The notes under the pieces: model-generated | Seen by the model: only the letters and a program-made list of their open reading frames with translations | Databases searched by the model: none | What the model was told of the DNA's origin: nothing | Shown: positions 62,247 through 64,000 of the stretch, in pieces | Layout of the letters: each line of letters starts with the position of its first letter | Numbering within the stretch: position 1 is the stretch's first letter | From: Diaminobutyricimonas sp. LJ205 | GTDB taxonomy: Bacteria > Actinomycetota > Actinomycetes > Actinomycetales > Microbacteriaceae | Reading direction: 5' to 3' | NCBI RefSeq assembly: GCF_009755725.1 | Contig: NZ_CP046619.1 | Coordinates: 1,178,001 to 1,242,000 of the forward strand | Length of the DNA: 64,000 nt | Program-made: the position numbers and the translations under genes

Positions 62247-64000
<1,754 letters not shown>

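Overview
The window is high-GC actinobacterial DNA, most likely from the Microbacteriaceae (inference from gene families, not from a marker gene). Supporting signs are the SufS-SufU pair, an iniBAC-like dynamin locus, an EF-G2 paralogue, a PxKF-type secreted protein, an ApeA-like HEPN protein and a stand-alone LigD-type polymerase with an ATP-dependent ligase. At least ten genes carry a TANNNT -10 hexamer 5-7 nt before the start codon, which is the actinobacterial leaderless-mRNA arrangement.

Region 1 (about 1-15.2 kb) is accessory DNA. It holds a 1231-residue membrane/TPR-like protein, a protein resembling recombination directionality factors, three small genes built from membrane anchors, coiled coils and orphan domains (one ending in a CFI-box domain), a two-gene unit of an SF2 helicase and an ApeA-like HEPN protein (candidate anti-phage module), a lipoprotein, a GIY-YIG-like protein and a frameshifted transposase remnant. 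No integrase is present, although similar short sequences flank 4.5-14.25 kb.

Region 2 (15.2-41 kb) is mainly ordinary chromosome: DUF488, a PxKF secreted protein, an MBL-fold hydrolase, a PspA/IM30 pair, DUF1801, an NTF2-like protein, an SDR coupled to a glycogen-debranching-type glycosidase, a thioesterase, two lipoproteins, EF-G2, an MpaB-like oxygenase, MFS, DUF2252 with a membrane partner, a large LuxR/MalT-type regulator, a SHOCT protein, a Nudix CoA pyrophosphatase, a reductase and DUF1992.

Region 3 (41-52.8 kb) is a cell-envelope locus. It begins with a secreted lytic-transglycosylase-like protein and a reductase. Then come a membrane-anchored Hsp70-like protein with a long Thr-Pro-Asp-Pro stalk, a LuxR-type ATPase regulator, an IniB-like protein with extreme Asp/His/Asn/Ser repeats, and two dynamin-like GTPases (IniA- and IniC-like). 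A convergent membrane gene closes the locus. All genes from Hsp70 to IniC lie on one strand, so they may act together on envelope stress (inference).

Region 4 (52.9-64 kb) has a VOC protein, a PAP2-diacylglycerol-kinase fusion, DUF4383, NAD(P)H-hydrate dehydratase, a histidine phosphatase, a LigD-type polymerase, a LolA-like protein with an ABC transporter, an ATP-dependent DNA ligase, SufS and the 5' part of sufU, which runs off the window. I found no rRNA, tRNA, CRISPR array or intact insertion sequence.
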